Below, piece by piece: positions 45,463-54,085 of a stretch of 64,000 nt of DNA. Position numbers and translations under genes: made by a program. Numbering within the stretch: the stretch's first letter is position 1; each line of letters opens with the position of its first letter. This DNA comes from Fusibacter bizertensis (GTDB lineage Bacteria; Bacillota; Clostridia; Peptostreptococcales; Acidaminobacteraceae), in assembly GCF_029914245.1 (NCBI RefSeq), contig NZ_JARYZI010000002.1, forward strand, positions 310,001 through 374,000, in the 5' to 3' direction. A model generated the notes under the pieces. It had not been told where the DNA came from, did no database searches, and was given only the letters and a program-made list of their open reading frames with translations.

Positions 45463-46068
45463 TTAGAGTACTTTTAATTGGAATTGTTGACTAGTCATGC
45501 CATAAATTAGTCGGTCACTCCATTTACCATGTACAAGTTGATGCGCATATAATTCTGCCTCTTTTACGAATCCAAGTTTCACCATCACCCGTTCAGAAGC
45601 ACGATTTTCCTTTGCGCATCCTGTTGTGATTTTGTGAATACCAATTGACAGAAAAGCAAATTCTATAACAGCTTCACCAGCTTCAGTAACAATTCCATTT
45701 CCCCAATAATCAGATTTGATGAAATAGCCGAGTTCAACAAGGCTCGATACATTACTATCTTCATGTCTTCGCTCGAGTATTGTAAACCCAATTTCACCAA
45801 TGTATGCACCACTTGCTCTTTCAATTATTGCAAAAAAATATTTGTCTCTCACAGGTGAATCTATTGCTGCAATAGCTGTTTCTAAATTCACCTTTACAGC
45901 TTCAAGATCTGTTGCATAGAGATCCATCAAATAATACATTTCCTTTTCCGCTGTAAGCAAAGAACTTAGCCCAAGAAAATCACTTGCAATATGATCTCTA
46001 ATGATCAGTCTATCTGTTTCAATCTTAATAGGTTTACTTGTTTGGGTTTGCACCTTTTCTTCTGGCAT
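45463..46068 (-). CDS. GNAT acetyltransferase of the RimJ/RimL type
   Basis: 201 residues. The start of the domain is typical (IETDRLIIRDH), then YIGEIGFTIL, ELGYFIKSDYWGNGIVTEA with acetyl-CoA loop WGNGIV, and the C-terminal CAKENRASERVMVKLGF. RimJ/RimL-like enzymes acetylate protein N-termini or small molecules. AAAGGA precedes the ATG. It overlaps the small membrane gene by 35 bp at the end of a six-gene operon. Confidence 0.83.
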   Translation of the reverse strand: MPEEKVQTQTSKPIKIETDRLIIRDHIASDFLGLSSLLTAEKEMYYLMDLYATDLEAVKVNLETAIAAIDSPVRDKYFFAIIERASGAYIGEIGFTILERRHEDSNVSSLVELGYFIKSDYWGNGIVTEAGEAVIEFAFLSIGIHKITTGCAKENRASERVMVKLGFVKEAELYAHQLVHGKWSDRLIYGMTSQQFQLKVL

Positions 46069-46228
46069 AGATTTTATTTCCTTTCACAAACTTCTTATAT
46101 GCGCTATTGGATAACAAATTTAAACCCGTAACAATCGCTAAAAAAATAAATGATAGCAACAAAAAAAACGTTACAAAGTATTGTATGATGTTTTTAAACG
46201 TTTCTATGCTTCGCTGCTTAATCTTCAT
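46034..46228 (-). CDS. Small single-span membrane protein
   Basis: 64 residues: a basic N-terminus, one membrane helix (about 18-40, FVTFFLLLSFIFLAIV) and a very basic C-terminus (GNKIYARRKGANPNK). Ribosome site GGAGTG lies 7 nt from the ATG. It sits between two GNAT genes with a 4-nt gap upstream and a 35-bp overlap downstream, so it is a real member of the operon. Function unknown. Confidence 0.65.
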   Translation of the reverse strand: MKIKQRSIETFKNIIQYFVTFFLLLSFIFLAIVTGLNLLSNSAYKKFVKGNKIYARRKGANPNK

Positions 46229-46232
46229 AATT

Positions 46233-46688
46233 TCACTCCTTTATATCTTTGATATAACAGATCAATCTATTTACTTCTCGAAAGCCTAGAGCTTGATGAA
46301 AAGCTTGGCTTTGTTGATTGTCATCTTCTATATCTGAAGCCATCTGAGTACAACCCTTTTGTATAGCCCAAATCTGAGCTTGAGTAACTAGGTCTTTAGA
46401 TACATTTTTACGTCTGAACTCTGGTATAACATAAATACCTTCAATATAACCTACCGGGCTATTTGTAGCACCTTCAACATAATCGTTTCTTAAAGAAGCG
46501 TGGACAAATCCTATAGGCAAATCATCCATTATCGCAAGATAAATCACTTGATCATCTAAAGCGGATAATGCTTCAAATTCATCTCGTAACTCATGGTATT
46601 CATTTTCTGGCCATAAATCAATGCCCATACTTGTTAAATCATCTAGATATACTAAATTTAATGGTTGGATGTCATAGTTGATTTTCAT
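46233..46688 (-). CDS. AAC(6')-like GNAT acetyltransferase
   Basis: 151 residues resembling the aminoglycoside 6'-N-acetyltransferase group: LWPENEYHELRDEFEAL near the N-terminus, IGFVHASLRNDYVEGA, SPVGYIEGIYVIPEFR and ASDIEDDNQQSQAFHQALGF. One oddity is that the acetyl-CoA loop reads RRKNVSKDL, with Asn where the family has Gly. Chromosomal members often have other natural substrates, so resistance should not be assumed. AAAGGA precedes the ATG. Confidence 0.8.
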   Translation of the reverse strand: MKINYDIQPLNLVYLDDLTSMGIDLWPENEYHELRDEFEALSALDDQVIYLAIMDDLPIGFVHASLRNDYVEGATNSPVGYIEGIYVIPEFRRKNVSKDLVTQAQIWAIQKGCTQMASDIEDDNQQSQAFHQALGFREVNRLICYIKDIKE

Positions 46689-46692
46689 ATTA

Positions 46693-47208
46693 TTATCCTT
46701 TCATAAGCTTGCTTAAAGCATTGAAGCTTATAATATCGTTGATTTCATATACAAATTTTATGCGTTCTTCAATGCCACCTGCTACACCACCCCTTAATAA
46801 GATAGGGGTATAGTCTAAGTCTAAGGCACCCCTATATGTTGAGAGTATACAGTACTCAGCTCTATAACCTGTGATCACAACAGTATCCACGTCATGCTCT
46901 TTAAAAAATTCGTCTAGTCCAGTTTTGTTAAAACTATTGCCATAATACTTATGAAATCTACGTTCTAAATTTTGAGCATTTGAAGATTCCTCCAATGGTC
47001 TTAATGCATCGATTATTTCAAAAGAATCAGCACCGGGAACTACGCCATCAAACTCCGAAACATCTTGAATCCACGCTATCGGCAAATTAGCATCTCTAAA
47101 CAAAGGCAGAACTGCATTGATGTATTCGCACGCTTGATCCATGCTCTCTTTTGCATAACCATTATAATATGCTTTTTGTAAGTCGACGATTAATAATCCG
47201 AGTTTCAT
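46693..47208 (-). CDS. Isochorismatase-family cysteine hydrolase
   Basis: 171 residues. The family signature starts with GLLIVDLQKAYYNG (catalytic Asp9). A lysine-containing strand follows (RFHKYYGNSF), and the nucleophile cysteine lies in TGYRAEYCILSTYRGALD (about Cys122). Relatives hydrolyse amides such as nicotinamide or N-carbamoyl compounds. It is the third gene of the six-gene operon, with GGGAGG before the ATG. The substrate is unknown. Confidence 0.84.
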   Translation of the reverse strand: MKLGLLIVDLQKAYYNGYAKESMDQACEYINAVLPLFRDANLPIAWIQDVSEFDGVVPGADSFEIIDALRPLEESSNAQNLERRFHKYYGNSFNKTGLDEFFKEHDVDTVVITGYRAEYCILSTYRGALDLDYTPILLRGGVAGGIEERIKFVYEINDIISFNALSKLMKG

Positions 47209-47220
47209 TTGTACCTCCCA

Positions 47221-47742
47221 CTAAACTTTTTTATTCATAAGTTGCGCTAAAATTTCTCTAAACGCTTGTAGTTCTGCTTCATTTTTAAATGCACTTTTAG
47301 GAACGATATAAGCCATTACCTCACTAACATATACATATAAAAAGGTCTTTGTCTCATTTACTTTTTCAACCATATTATAATTTGTAAAACTCTCAAGTGT
47401 TTTATCGGAAATTTGTGATGCATCTGCTACAAGTTCGTGCGCTCCTACAATGCCTGGCACTCTCCCTGCATTTAAAAGTTTCTTGATTTTACTTGCAATT
47501 CTCGACTTATACCACTTAGCATAAAAAATCATCCACATTAGAGCAACTCCAGAAAAAATTACCATTAAAAAGGCATATGGTATCTCCATTATTGGGCTTA
47601 AAAAATTAGGTACTATTAGATAAATAATTGGAAAAAGAAACCGTTGTATAAAAAGCGACCTCTTCATCACTGGTGATGTCTCGATAAAATTAATGTTAAA
47701 TCCTATATAATCATCTTGTGAAAGTTCGTAATTGATCTTCAT
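47221..47742 (-). CDS. YcxB-like membrane protein
   Basis: 173 residues of the YcxB-like type. A short N-terminal cytosolic strand region (INYELSQDDYIGFNI) is followed by two adjacent membrane helices (about 38-78) and then a beta-rich domain with FLYVYVSEVMAYIVPKSAF. Its ATG overlaps the stop of the metallophosphoesterase gene (TAATG). Function unknown. Confidence 0.75.
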   Translation of the reverse strand: MKINYELSQDDYIGFNINFIETSPVMKRSLFIQRFLFPIIYLIVPNFLSPIMEIPYAFLMVIFSGVALMWMIFYAKWYKSRIASKIKKLLNAGRVPGIVGAHELVADASQISDKTLESFTNYNMVEKVNETKTFLYVYVSEVMAYIVPKSAFKNEAELQAFREILAQLMNKKV

Positions 47743-48491
47743 TATTTTCTCCCCCTATAAACTGCTGTTCTTAACTCGTTTATATAGTCCTCTCGCTCTG
47801 GCATGTCAACTGTCATTGCCTCTGAAACAGCTTGTTCTATATCATACGGCACCCGCACAATGGTGATTGCGACGGAACAATGTTTGTCTTTTTCATTGGA
47901 TTGAATTGATCTTTGCATATCAATCTTCCCCTCAATGATCGCATAAGAAGATAAGGTAAAGTCTAGTGGATTACCAACACTTCCCACATTGAATAGTATC
48001 TTATCACCAATTGAATCAACATATGAACCATGTATATCACCGTATCCTACAATATCTGATTCTCTGTTTAACGTAGAGGTTGCTTCAAAAAGTGTTAATC
48101 TTTTTTCATCTGGTGTATTTATATGAACTCTATTAAAGACATCACTTGGTGCTGCATGACAAAGTCTAATCAGCTTTCCGCTAATGAAAAACTCAACGTA
48201 TAACGGTAAATTTCTAAGATAAGATTCCCTTTCTTTACCGATTTTTGCTCTATGCCAAGTAATGACTTCCGAATCATTAACTTCAGTCATGAAAAAATCC
48301 CAATTGCCTTTTACAACTGCCTCGCATTTATCCCTAATAATATCTATAACTTCAGCAGAATGAGGTCCTTTTCCAGCTAAATCTCCTAAACATATAATTC
48401 TACTAATTTGTCTCTCTTTTATATCATCAAGTACTGCATTTAATGCAGTTAGGTTGCCATGAATGTCTGAGATGATCGCTATCTTTTCCAC
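47742..48491 (-). CDS. Metallophosphoesterase (YfcE/ApaH-like phosphodiesterase)
   Basis: About 249 residues with calcineurin-like motifs ISDIHGN, CLGDLAGKGP, VKGNWD (Asn-Trp-Asp in place of NHD), a CHAAP segment and GYGDIHGSY, plus a FNVGSVGNP block typical of small YfcE-like phosphodiesterases. The start is GTG 48491 with GGAG 6 nt upstream; the ATG at 48503 overlaps that site. It heads the six-gene operon running to 45463. Confidence 0.83.
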   Translation of the reverse strand: MEKIAIISDIHGNLTALNAVLDDIKERQISRIICLGDLAGKGPHSAEVIDIIRDKCEAVVKGNWDFFMTEVNDSEVITWHRAKIGKERESYLRNLPLYVEFFISGKLIRLCHAAPSDVFNRVHINTPDEKRLTLFEATSTLNRESDIVGYGDIHGSYVDSIGDKILFNVGSVGNPLDFTLSSYAIIEGKIDMQRSIQSNEKDKHCSVAITIVRVPYDIEQAVSEAMTVDMPEREDYINELRTAVYRGRK

Positions 48492-48666
48492 AACACACTC
48501 CATTTCTTATAATTATTCGTATTTTTTTGCTAATAACACCTAATATTTAGGGTATAATAATACAAACTTATTAAACTAATTTCATTATAACATGAATATA
48601 ATTACCCGCTAGTCGTCAATTCAAGGTTAATAGACTTTTAATGAAATTCTAATCTGGAGTGTGAAA

Positions 48667-49194
48667 ATGTTCAAGAAAAATCAAGGACAGGAAATACTGT
48701 CAATTCATTGGGATAGGCTAAATGAGTATATAGATCTTACGCACGAAATATTGGTTCATAGTAAAGTAAAATCAATGTCTTCGTTCATACAACATGGCAC
48801 AACAAATTGCTACGATCATTCTTTATATGTATCCTATATAAGTTATAGAGTATGCAAACGTCTAAGGTTAGATTACAAAAGTGCTGCAAGAGGCGCTTTG
48901 CTCCATGACTTTTTTCTATACGATTGGCATATTCCTGGAAATTCTGAAGGATTACATGGTTTTAGCCATCCAAAGAAAGCACATGACAATGCACTAAAAT
49001 TCTTCAAACTCAATAATTTAGAAAGAGAGATCATTTTAAAGCATATGTGGCCATTAACACTTGCAGTTCCTACAAAACTCGAAGTTTTTGTCGTCGTATT
49101 CGTTGATAAGTATTGTTCCATCATGGAGACGATAAGGTTAAATAACAAAACAAGATTAAGTCATCTTCAAAAACTTTCTTATGAAATAACTTAA
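48667..49194 (+). CDS. HD-domain phosphohydrolase
   Basis: 175 residues. The HD metal site is visible: TNCYDHSLYVS (first His), ALLHDFFLYDW (HD pair, about 79-80), HPKKAHDNA and DKYCS. It resembles small HD hydrolases of unknown substrate found in Firmicutes. ATG 48667 has GGAG at 7 nt; an in-frame GTG at 48661 is too close. It is divergent from the metallophosphoesterase operon and ended by a strong bidirectional terminator. Confidence 0.8.
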   Translation: MFKKNQGQEILSIHWDRLNEYIDLTHEILVHSKVKSMSSFIQHGTTNCYDHSLYVSYISYRVCKRLRLDYKSAARGALLHDFFLYDWHIPGNSEGLHGFSHPKKAHDNALKFFKLNNLEREIILKHMWPLTLAVPTKLEVFVVVFVDKYCSIMETIRLNNKTRLSHLQKLSYEIT

Positions 49195-49202
49195 AATAAT
49201 AG

Positions 49203-49251
49203 AAAGCGCATGAAAACATCAAGTTTTATCTTGAAAATTTTCATGCGCTTT
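49203..49251. terminator. Bidirectional terminator
   Basis: Stem AAAGCGCATGAAAA / TTTTCATGCGCTTT with T-runs outward on both strands, between the convergent HD-domain and DUF2164 genes. Confidence 0.88.
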
Positions 49252-49267
49252 TACTTTCTTTACTACT

Positions 49268-49504
49268 CTATCTGCGTGTTGGTTTTTCTAAGATAAACAA
49301 GGCATCTTCTAATTGACTTTGATAAGATTTTATCGTTTTATTTACATCAAATAAAGCTTGGTTATAGATATGAGGTTTCACTAAGTCCGTTATAAAATCA
49401 ACGAGCTGTTCTGTTGCTAAATTACCGATTCCTTCTAACATTTCATCTTCAAAGTAATTCTGTACCAATTGTACTATTTGCGATTTCTCCTCTTTATTAA
49501 TCAT
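49268..49504 (-). CDS. DUF2164 family small protein
   Basis: 78 residues of the DUF2164 family, opening with INKEEKSQIVQLVQNYFEDE and including the conserved IGNLATEQLVDFITDLVKPHIYNQ helix. It is mostly helical and cytosolic, without cysteines. GGAG precedes the ATG. It is the last gene of a five-gene operon. Function unknown. Confidence 0.82.
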   Translation of the reverse strand: MINKEEKSQIVQLVQNYFEDEMLEGIGNLATEQLVDFITDLVKPHIYNQALFDVNKTIKSYQSQLEDALFILEKPTRR

Positions 49505-49528
49505 TTTTACTCCTAGTCATGTCTTTAC

Positions 49529-49882
49529 TCACTTAATATTATGCTTTAATTTTACTTCATCAAGCCTATATCTCACAATTCTTATAATCAAATCTGTTGG
49601 TAGAGGTTGGTCTAAAGGAAATTGTATGGATCCCTTTGCATATTTGAAGTTTCCAAGCTCCTTTTCAAAAATCTCAACTGCGCTTGGTGTAGGATAAAAT
49701 CCAATATGCTTCTTATAACCTGCAAAATGGACAACATTTTCATGATAGTAATAAGTAGGCATCTGATAACTCATTTTTTCAGTTGCCATTGGTAGTAACC
49801 CTCTTATAATTTGATTTAATTGAACTAGCTTCTCCTTTGTCGATGTAGGAAAGGAGTCAATATACTTATCGATCTCACTCAT
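49529..49882 (-). CDS. DUF1801 family protein (YdhG-like)
   Basis: 117 residues of the DUF1801 fold, with IDKYIDSFPTSTKEKLVQLN, the core ATEKMSYQMPTYYYHENVVHFAGYKKHIGFYP and the C-terminal DLIIRIVRYRLDEVK. The group is related to frataxin-like or iron-chaperone-like folds, but the role is unproven. It overlaps the end of the DUF523 gene by 4 bp; AGGAGG precedes the ATG. Confidence 0.82.
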   Translation of the reverse strand: MSEIDKYIDSFPTSTKEKLVQLNQIIRGLLPMATEKMSYQMPTYYYHENVVHFAGYKKHIGFYPTPSAVEIFEKELGNFKYAKGSIQFPLDQPLPTDLIIRIVRYRLDEVKLKHNIK

Positions 49883-50355
49883 AGGACCTCCTCAATAGAC
49901 AGCTTATTATAGTATTTCAAAAAATCATCTTCTTGATTTTCATTAAAAATAACGATTCCGTTTTGCTCCAAAAGATTGGCTGTAACTCCATTGCCAGAGA
50001 TTACTTGCCCTGAAAAACTACCATCATAGACTTCTCCAAATCCACAGGATGGACTTCGTGCTTTTAGAATTGCACATTTTGCATTGACTATTTTTGCAAT
50101 CTCCCAAGTTTTTTCTGCACCTATTAAAAATGCTTTTGTCTGGTCTTTTCCTGTATTGTCTACAATCTTAAAGTGTCCCTCTGTTCTATTTTGAATCTCA
50201 CAAGGCTCCCTAGGAATAGGTAAGTCTCCCAAAACTTCAGGACAAACCACTATTGCCAATCCCTTCTCTACCCAATTTGATATCCAAGTATACGGGGTTG
50301 CTTCACCATTATACCTGCATTTAATATTCAAAAAGCAAGCACTTACAATTATCAT
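49879..50355 (-). CDS. DUF523 family protein
   Basis: About 158 residues of DUF523: IVSACFLNIKCRYNG near the start, VVCPEVLGDLPIPREPCE, and the conserved LKARSPSCGFGEVYDG. The conserved cysteines (ACF, CRY, CPE, PSCG) suggest a metal or Fe-S centre. That is inference. ATG 50355 has AAAGGA at good spacing; the longer frame (50373) begins in the previous gene's stop. Function unknown. Confidence 0.84.
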   Translation of the reverse strand: MIIVSACFLNIKCRYNGEATPYTWISNWVEKGLAIVVCPEVLGDLPIPREPCEIQNRTEGHFKIVDNTGKDQTKAFLIGAEKTWEIAKIVNAKCAILKARSPSCGFGEVYDGSFSGQVISGNGVTANLLEQNGIVIFNENQEDDFLKYYNKLSIEEVL

Positions 50356-50372
50356 AATATGTCCTTTCAACA

Positions 50373-51038
50373 CTAAGAACTGCTATTAGTAGCAAGTTCA
50401 CCTAGAATTCTATCCAAAACCTCACTTTTCATGGGCTGATTATGACCTGAGATGATCATCTTTGGATTAAGTGCTTTATATTTCAACACACTATCCCTAT
50501 ATATGTCTACATTGCATTCCAGTTCAGGAATTATAAGCTCTGGCGTATCACCAATATTATCTCCTACATTTAAGACTTGTTCAGCTTGATCATATACACT
50601 GATGGAATCATAAGTATGGCCTGGTGTGTGGAACAAGATAATACGGTCTTCGAAAAACTCTAATCGTTCTTCAAAAACAAGGCTCGGGAGTCTCATCTCA
50701 ACGGGATCTTTTAGGTACACCTTATTTTTTTGAATCGAGCGCTCCCAATCTCGCGTAATTGCTTCAATACAACTTCTATGAGAGATTATCGTTGCTTCTT
50801 TAACCAAACAATTAGCCCAAATATGATCCCAGTGGTAGTGTGTATTGATGATAATAAAAGGATTTTGATTTCGTACGCTTGCAAAATTAATCATAGGATT
50901 TAATGTATGTGCGCCAATCCCTGGATCAATAATATAATTGTATTTCTCACCTATAATAAGTTGTAGATTTAAATCCCAGTCTTCAGAGTCATAATAAGTA
51001 AAGATAAAATTTCTAGTGCCTACCTGTTTAATTTTCAT
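50373..51038 (-). CDS. MBL-fold metallo-hydrolase
   Basis: 221 residues with the metal motif NTHYHWDHIWAN (HxHxDH) at about 62-68, a later HTPGHTYDSISVY histidine and the NVGDNIGDTPE aspartate, and a final SGHNQP. The pattern is that of glyoxalase II-like or lactonase-like MBL proteins. GAGGTA precedes the ATG. It is the second gene of the operon from YdcF to DUF2164. The substrate is unknown. Confidence 0.82.
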   Translation of the reverse strand: MKIKQVGTRNFIFTYYDSEDWDLNLQLIIGEKYNYIIDPGIGAHTLNPMINFASVRNQNPFIIINTHYHWDHIWANCLVKEATIISHRSCIEAITRDWERSIQKNKVYLKDPVEMRLPSLVFEERLEFFEDRIILFHTPGHTYDSISVYDQAEQVLNVGDNIGDTPELIIPELECNVDIYRDSVLKYKALNPKMIISGHNQPMKSEVLDRILGELATNSSS

Positions 51039-51072
51039 ATTACCTCTTTATAAATTTTGACTTAATTAAAAA

Positions 51073-51849
51073 CTACTTAAATATCACATACATTAGATCC
51101 TTTACTATAGCAAACCATTCCCTAACAAAAGCCTGTAAAAACTGATCTCGGGGTGTATCTGAGGGAACTGTATCAAAATGCATCTCCAAATTTTGTGCTA
51201 GTAAATTGATTCTAAATAAATGATAATCACTTGACACCATCAAAATATGTGGTGGATATGTTTCTTTAAAGTCACCGTTGATTATCTCTTTAACAAAATC
51301 CAAATTTTGTTGTGTTGACTTTGACAATGGTTCAACAAGTATATTTTCTGAATCAATTTTTTTATCTACTAGGTATTGCTTCATGGCGTCAGCCTCGGTG
51401 ATATATTCGCCGGGCCCTTTTCCACCAGTTACAATAATCGTTGATCCGTGTTTTAAATAAACAGCTTTCCCTACCTCCAAACGATTTGATAATCGTGTTG
51501 GAATTTCAAGTCCGTTTACCACATCTCCAAATATAACGATATAGTCATACTGTTCTTTTTCATGATAAGTACCATCCATATTGCTTAAAATGGCCAGTGA
51601 TAAAGATAAAACTGAAACAAATACCACACCCAGAATACTCGCTGATATCCACTTTAATATTTTATTAATAATCTTATTGCCACGATAATTGATGATCAAA
51701 GTACAAAAAAACAAACTTACAAAAAGAAAAGAAACTCGGATGGGAAATTGTAGAAAATCATGAAATGCCCATAGATTAACAACAGCTATAGCTATTACCA
51801 TGAAGACCCATTTTAATTTCACTTTAAAACGATAAGATTTAATGAACAT
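51073..51849 (-). CDS. YdcF family (DUF218) membrane protein
   Basis: 258 residues. Membrane helices at the N-terminus (about 12-85) are followed by an extracellular DUF218 domain with IVIFGDVVNG, RLSNRLEVGKAVYLKHG, VTGGKGPGEYITEADAM and STQQNLDFVKEI. Related proteins (SanA, ElyC) act in envelope functions. GAGG precedes the ATG. It is the first gene of the five-gene operon 51849-49268. Confidence 0.83.
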   Translation of the reverse strand: MFIKSYRFKVKLKWVFMVIAIAVVNLWAFHDFLQFPIRVSFLFVSLFFCTLIINYRGNKIINKILKWISASILGVVFVSVLSLSLAILSNMDGTYHEKEQYDYIVIFGDVVNGLEIPTRLSNRLEVGKAVYLKHGSTIIVTGGKGPGEYITEADAMKQYLVDKKIDSENILVEPLSKSTQQNLDFVKEIINGDFKETYPPHILMVSSDYHLFRINLLAQNLEMHFDTVPSDTPRDQFLQAFVREWFAIVKDLMYVIFK

Positions 51850-52008
51850 TTAGGTCAACCTCTTTCCTATCTAAATTATAGCAAAATAGCAAAAAAAAAA
51901 CTCCCTTTTTTAGATTATGTTTATTCATTTTTTATATTTATAGGCTATAATAGTACTAGTATATATCGTTAAATTGTTGTCGAAATAATATGATTACAGG
52001 AGGCTGTT

Positions 52009-52503
52009 ATGAAACGAACTTTATATCGTTCTATATTACTACTTGTTGCAGTCGCGTGTGTCCTTTTCATACTCTTTATGCAACCTTGTGTAAAAAGCAT
52101 AAAATCTACTACAGCTTCAAATATAACAGATTTTAAAGTACATGAAGATTATTTAATTGGTCAAAATTACATACGAGAAGGTGCAGTACCAGGCATATTG
52201 AAAAAAGCTTATTTTGTCGATAAAAACGGGCGCTGTATTGATGCAAGTAAACTACCCTTTGAATGGGATATCTGGGTTGCCGAACGTTCCTCATACGGCG
52301 CACTTCACGTTACTTCACAAGAAATAGCAAGCATTGTGAAACAAAAGGTTGAGAATCATCCACTGGATACACAAGCTTTTGCTCTCGTCTTACATATTAA
52401 ACCTAAAAAGGAATGTAAGAGAAGACATGATTATTACTTGAAGCTGGAATATGAGATGCTTGGTGTCCAAAAGCACATCATCAATAAAGCATTAACAATG
52501 TAA
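52009..52503 (+). CDS. Membrane-anchored hypothetical protein
   Basis: 164 residues: one N-terminal membrane helix (about 8-27, ILLLVAVACVLFILF), then an extracytoplasmic domain of mixed alpha/beta type with no motif that I recognise. AGGAGG precedes the ATG, and a TATAAT about 60 nt upstream can serve as -10. A Cys after the helix (MQPC) is not a good lipobox. It is a single gene with its own terminator. Function unknown. Confidence 0.65.
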   Translation: MKRTLYRSILLLVAVACVLFILFMQPCVKSIKSTTASNITDFKVHEDYLIGQNYIREGAVPGILKKAYFVDKNGRCIDASKLPFEWDIWVAERSSYGALHVTSQEIASIVKQKVENHPLDTQAFALVLHIKPKKECKRRHDYYLKLEYEMLGVQKHIINKALTM

Positions 52504-52511
52504 CTTAATGG

Positions 52512-52545
52512 AGTGACTGGGAAATATAATCTCAGTCACTTTTTT
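52512..52545 (+). terminator. Terminator after the 52009-52503 gene
   Basis: AGTGACTG / CAGTCACT stem followed by six T on the plus strand. Confidence 0.88.
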
Positions 52546-52630
52546 CAATTTTACTAATATAGCGCTGCTTCAACTTATGGTTTACCTGTCTATACAGGGG
52601 TATAATCATAAAAAGAGGGGAGGGGATTTT

Positions 52631-54016
52631 ATGGATCGAAACTATTTTCAAAATTTTGATTTTTTTAAAGCACTACTAGAAGCATTACCTAACCCCATCT
52701 TTTATAAAGATCGAGCTGGATACTACCGTTTTTGTAACGTTGCTTTTCTAAATTTTACTGGGTTAAAATTAGAAGCTATCATTGACAAGACTGTTTTTGA
52801 TATTGCGCCTCCTGAACTTGCCAAAGTCTATGACGATGCTGACCAAAGTGTATATGACGAAGCGTTTGTCCAAGTTTATGAAGCACGAATCTTACATGCC
52901 GATGGAACACTACACGATGTAATCTTTAGCAAAGCTGTTCATTTTGATCAAAACGATGAACCTCTAGGGATCGTCGGAATTATACAAGATGTTACCGAAA
53001 AAAAGGAAGCACTTAGAGAAGTGGAAATGCTTCATAAATTAAAAGATGTTTTTCTTTATCTTAATCAGGCTATGATTTCATATGAAAACGAACAGGAACT
53101 ACTCAATGCATTATTAAGACAAGTTCAATCAATTTTTGTTAAATGTACACAGGCTACTGTCTTGGAGTTGAGTCATAATGATATTCTAACAGTGCTTGCA
53201 CATGTTGGTTTCTACGATTCTGATATGAGTGATTTTCAAATTCCATTATCAGAGAGCTTTATTTTAAAGGATTTTAATGATGAGTTTTTATCCGCACATA
53301 TCGTTAATGATATCGTTGCCTTTACAAATCAAGGACATAAAGAAGTTGCTTTACCTCTTTCAAATAAACCAGTCCAATCTTCGCTTGTTGTTCCAATTTG
53401 GATTAATGATAAGTTAAAATGGATTTTCTCTTTAGACAGTTCTGAAAACAATATTTATAATGAAACTGATCGAAAAGTTGCAGATTATATTAGAGAGCAA
53501 TTACCTTTACTCTATCGGATCTACGAGCTCTATTTGAGAATATTACGTTTATCTCAATTTGATGAATTGACTAAATTGATTAACCGTAGACACTTTGATA
53601 CTTTACATGAAAACTTATTTAAACAATCTCTGCTAGAAAATAAACAATACGCTTTAGTTTTGTTTGACTTAGATGGACTGAAACACGTAAACGACTTATA
53701 CGGACACCAGGCTGGTGATGCTTACTTGATTGCATTTTCAAACTGGTTAAAAAGTGCTCCTATAGAGGGCGAATGTTATGCTAGGCTAGGTGGCGATGAA
53801 TTTGTAGGATTATTTCCTAACGTTCCTGCTGATTTGTTAACTTTAAAACTTAACGATCTGCGAAAATCCTTTGAAAAAATCGCAATTGTAGATATACCAC
53901 ATCTTTATTATGGAAGCTTTAGTTTTGGCGTCTCAAGTTATCCAGATGATACCGATAACAGATCAAAACTTTTCCAGATAGCTGATGTAAGAATGTATAA
54001 GGATAAAAAAAGATAA
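52631..54016 (+). CDS. PAS-GAF-GGDEF diguanylate cyclase
   Basis: 461 residues: PAS domain (about 8-125, FFKALLEALPNPIFYKDRAG and VGIIQDVTEKKEA), a GAF domain (about 140-295) and a C-terminal GGDEF domain (about 310-460). The active site is intact, with ARLGGDEFVGLF and the metal-binding FDLDGLKHVND. An inhibitory RxxD site is not visible five residues before GGDEF, so product inhibition may be absent. It makes cyclic di-GMP. Ribosome site GGGGAGGGG precedes ATG 52631; the longer frame is unsupported. No membrane helix. Confidence 0.88.
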   Translation: MDRNYFQNFDFFKALLEALPNPIFYKDRAGYYRFCNVAFLNFTGLKLEAIIDKTVFDIAPPELAKVYDDADQSVYDEAFVQVYEARILHADGTLHDVIFSKAVHFDQNDEPLGIVGIIQDVTEKKEALREVEMLHKLKDVFLYLNQAMISYENEQELLNALLRQVQSIFVKCTQATVLELSHNDILTVLAHVGFYDSDMSDFQIPLSESFILKDFNDEFLSAHIVNDIVAFTNQGHKEVALPLSNKPVQSSLVVPIWINDKLKWIFSLDSSENNIYNETDRKVADYIREQLPLLYRIYELYLRILRLSQFDELTKLINRRHFDTLHENLFKQSLLENKQYALVLFDLDGLKHVNDLYGHQAGDAYLIAFSNWLKSAPIEGECYARLGGDEFVGLFPNVPADLLTLKLNDLRKSFEKIAIVDIPHLYYGSFSFGVSSYPDDTDNRSKLFQIADVRMYKDKKR

Positions 54017-54030
54017 ACCCTATATATGAA

Positions 54031-54069
54031 AAAGCGCTCCCTTAACCTTTTGGTGGGAACGCTTTTTTT
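54031..54069. terminator. Bidirectional terminator
   Basis: AAAGCG-TCCC / GGGA-CGCTTT stem with flanking A and T tracts between the convergent cyclase and DMT genes. Confidence 0.85.
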
Positions 54070-54085
54070 GTAAAGCTCACCCTTA

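Noticed and set aside
46233-46688. Calling the AAC(6')-like gene an antibiotic-resistance determinant
   Set aside because: It is chromosomal in context, within an ordinary operon, with an altered acetyl-CoA loop; sequence alone does not support resistance.
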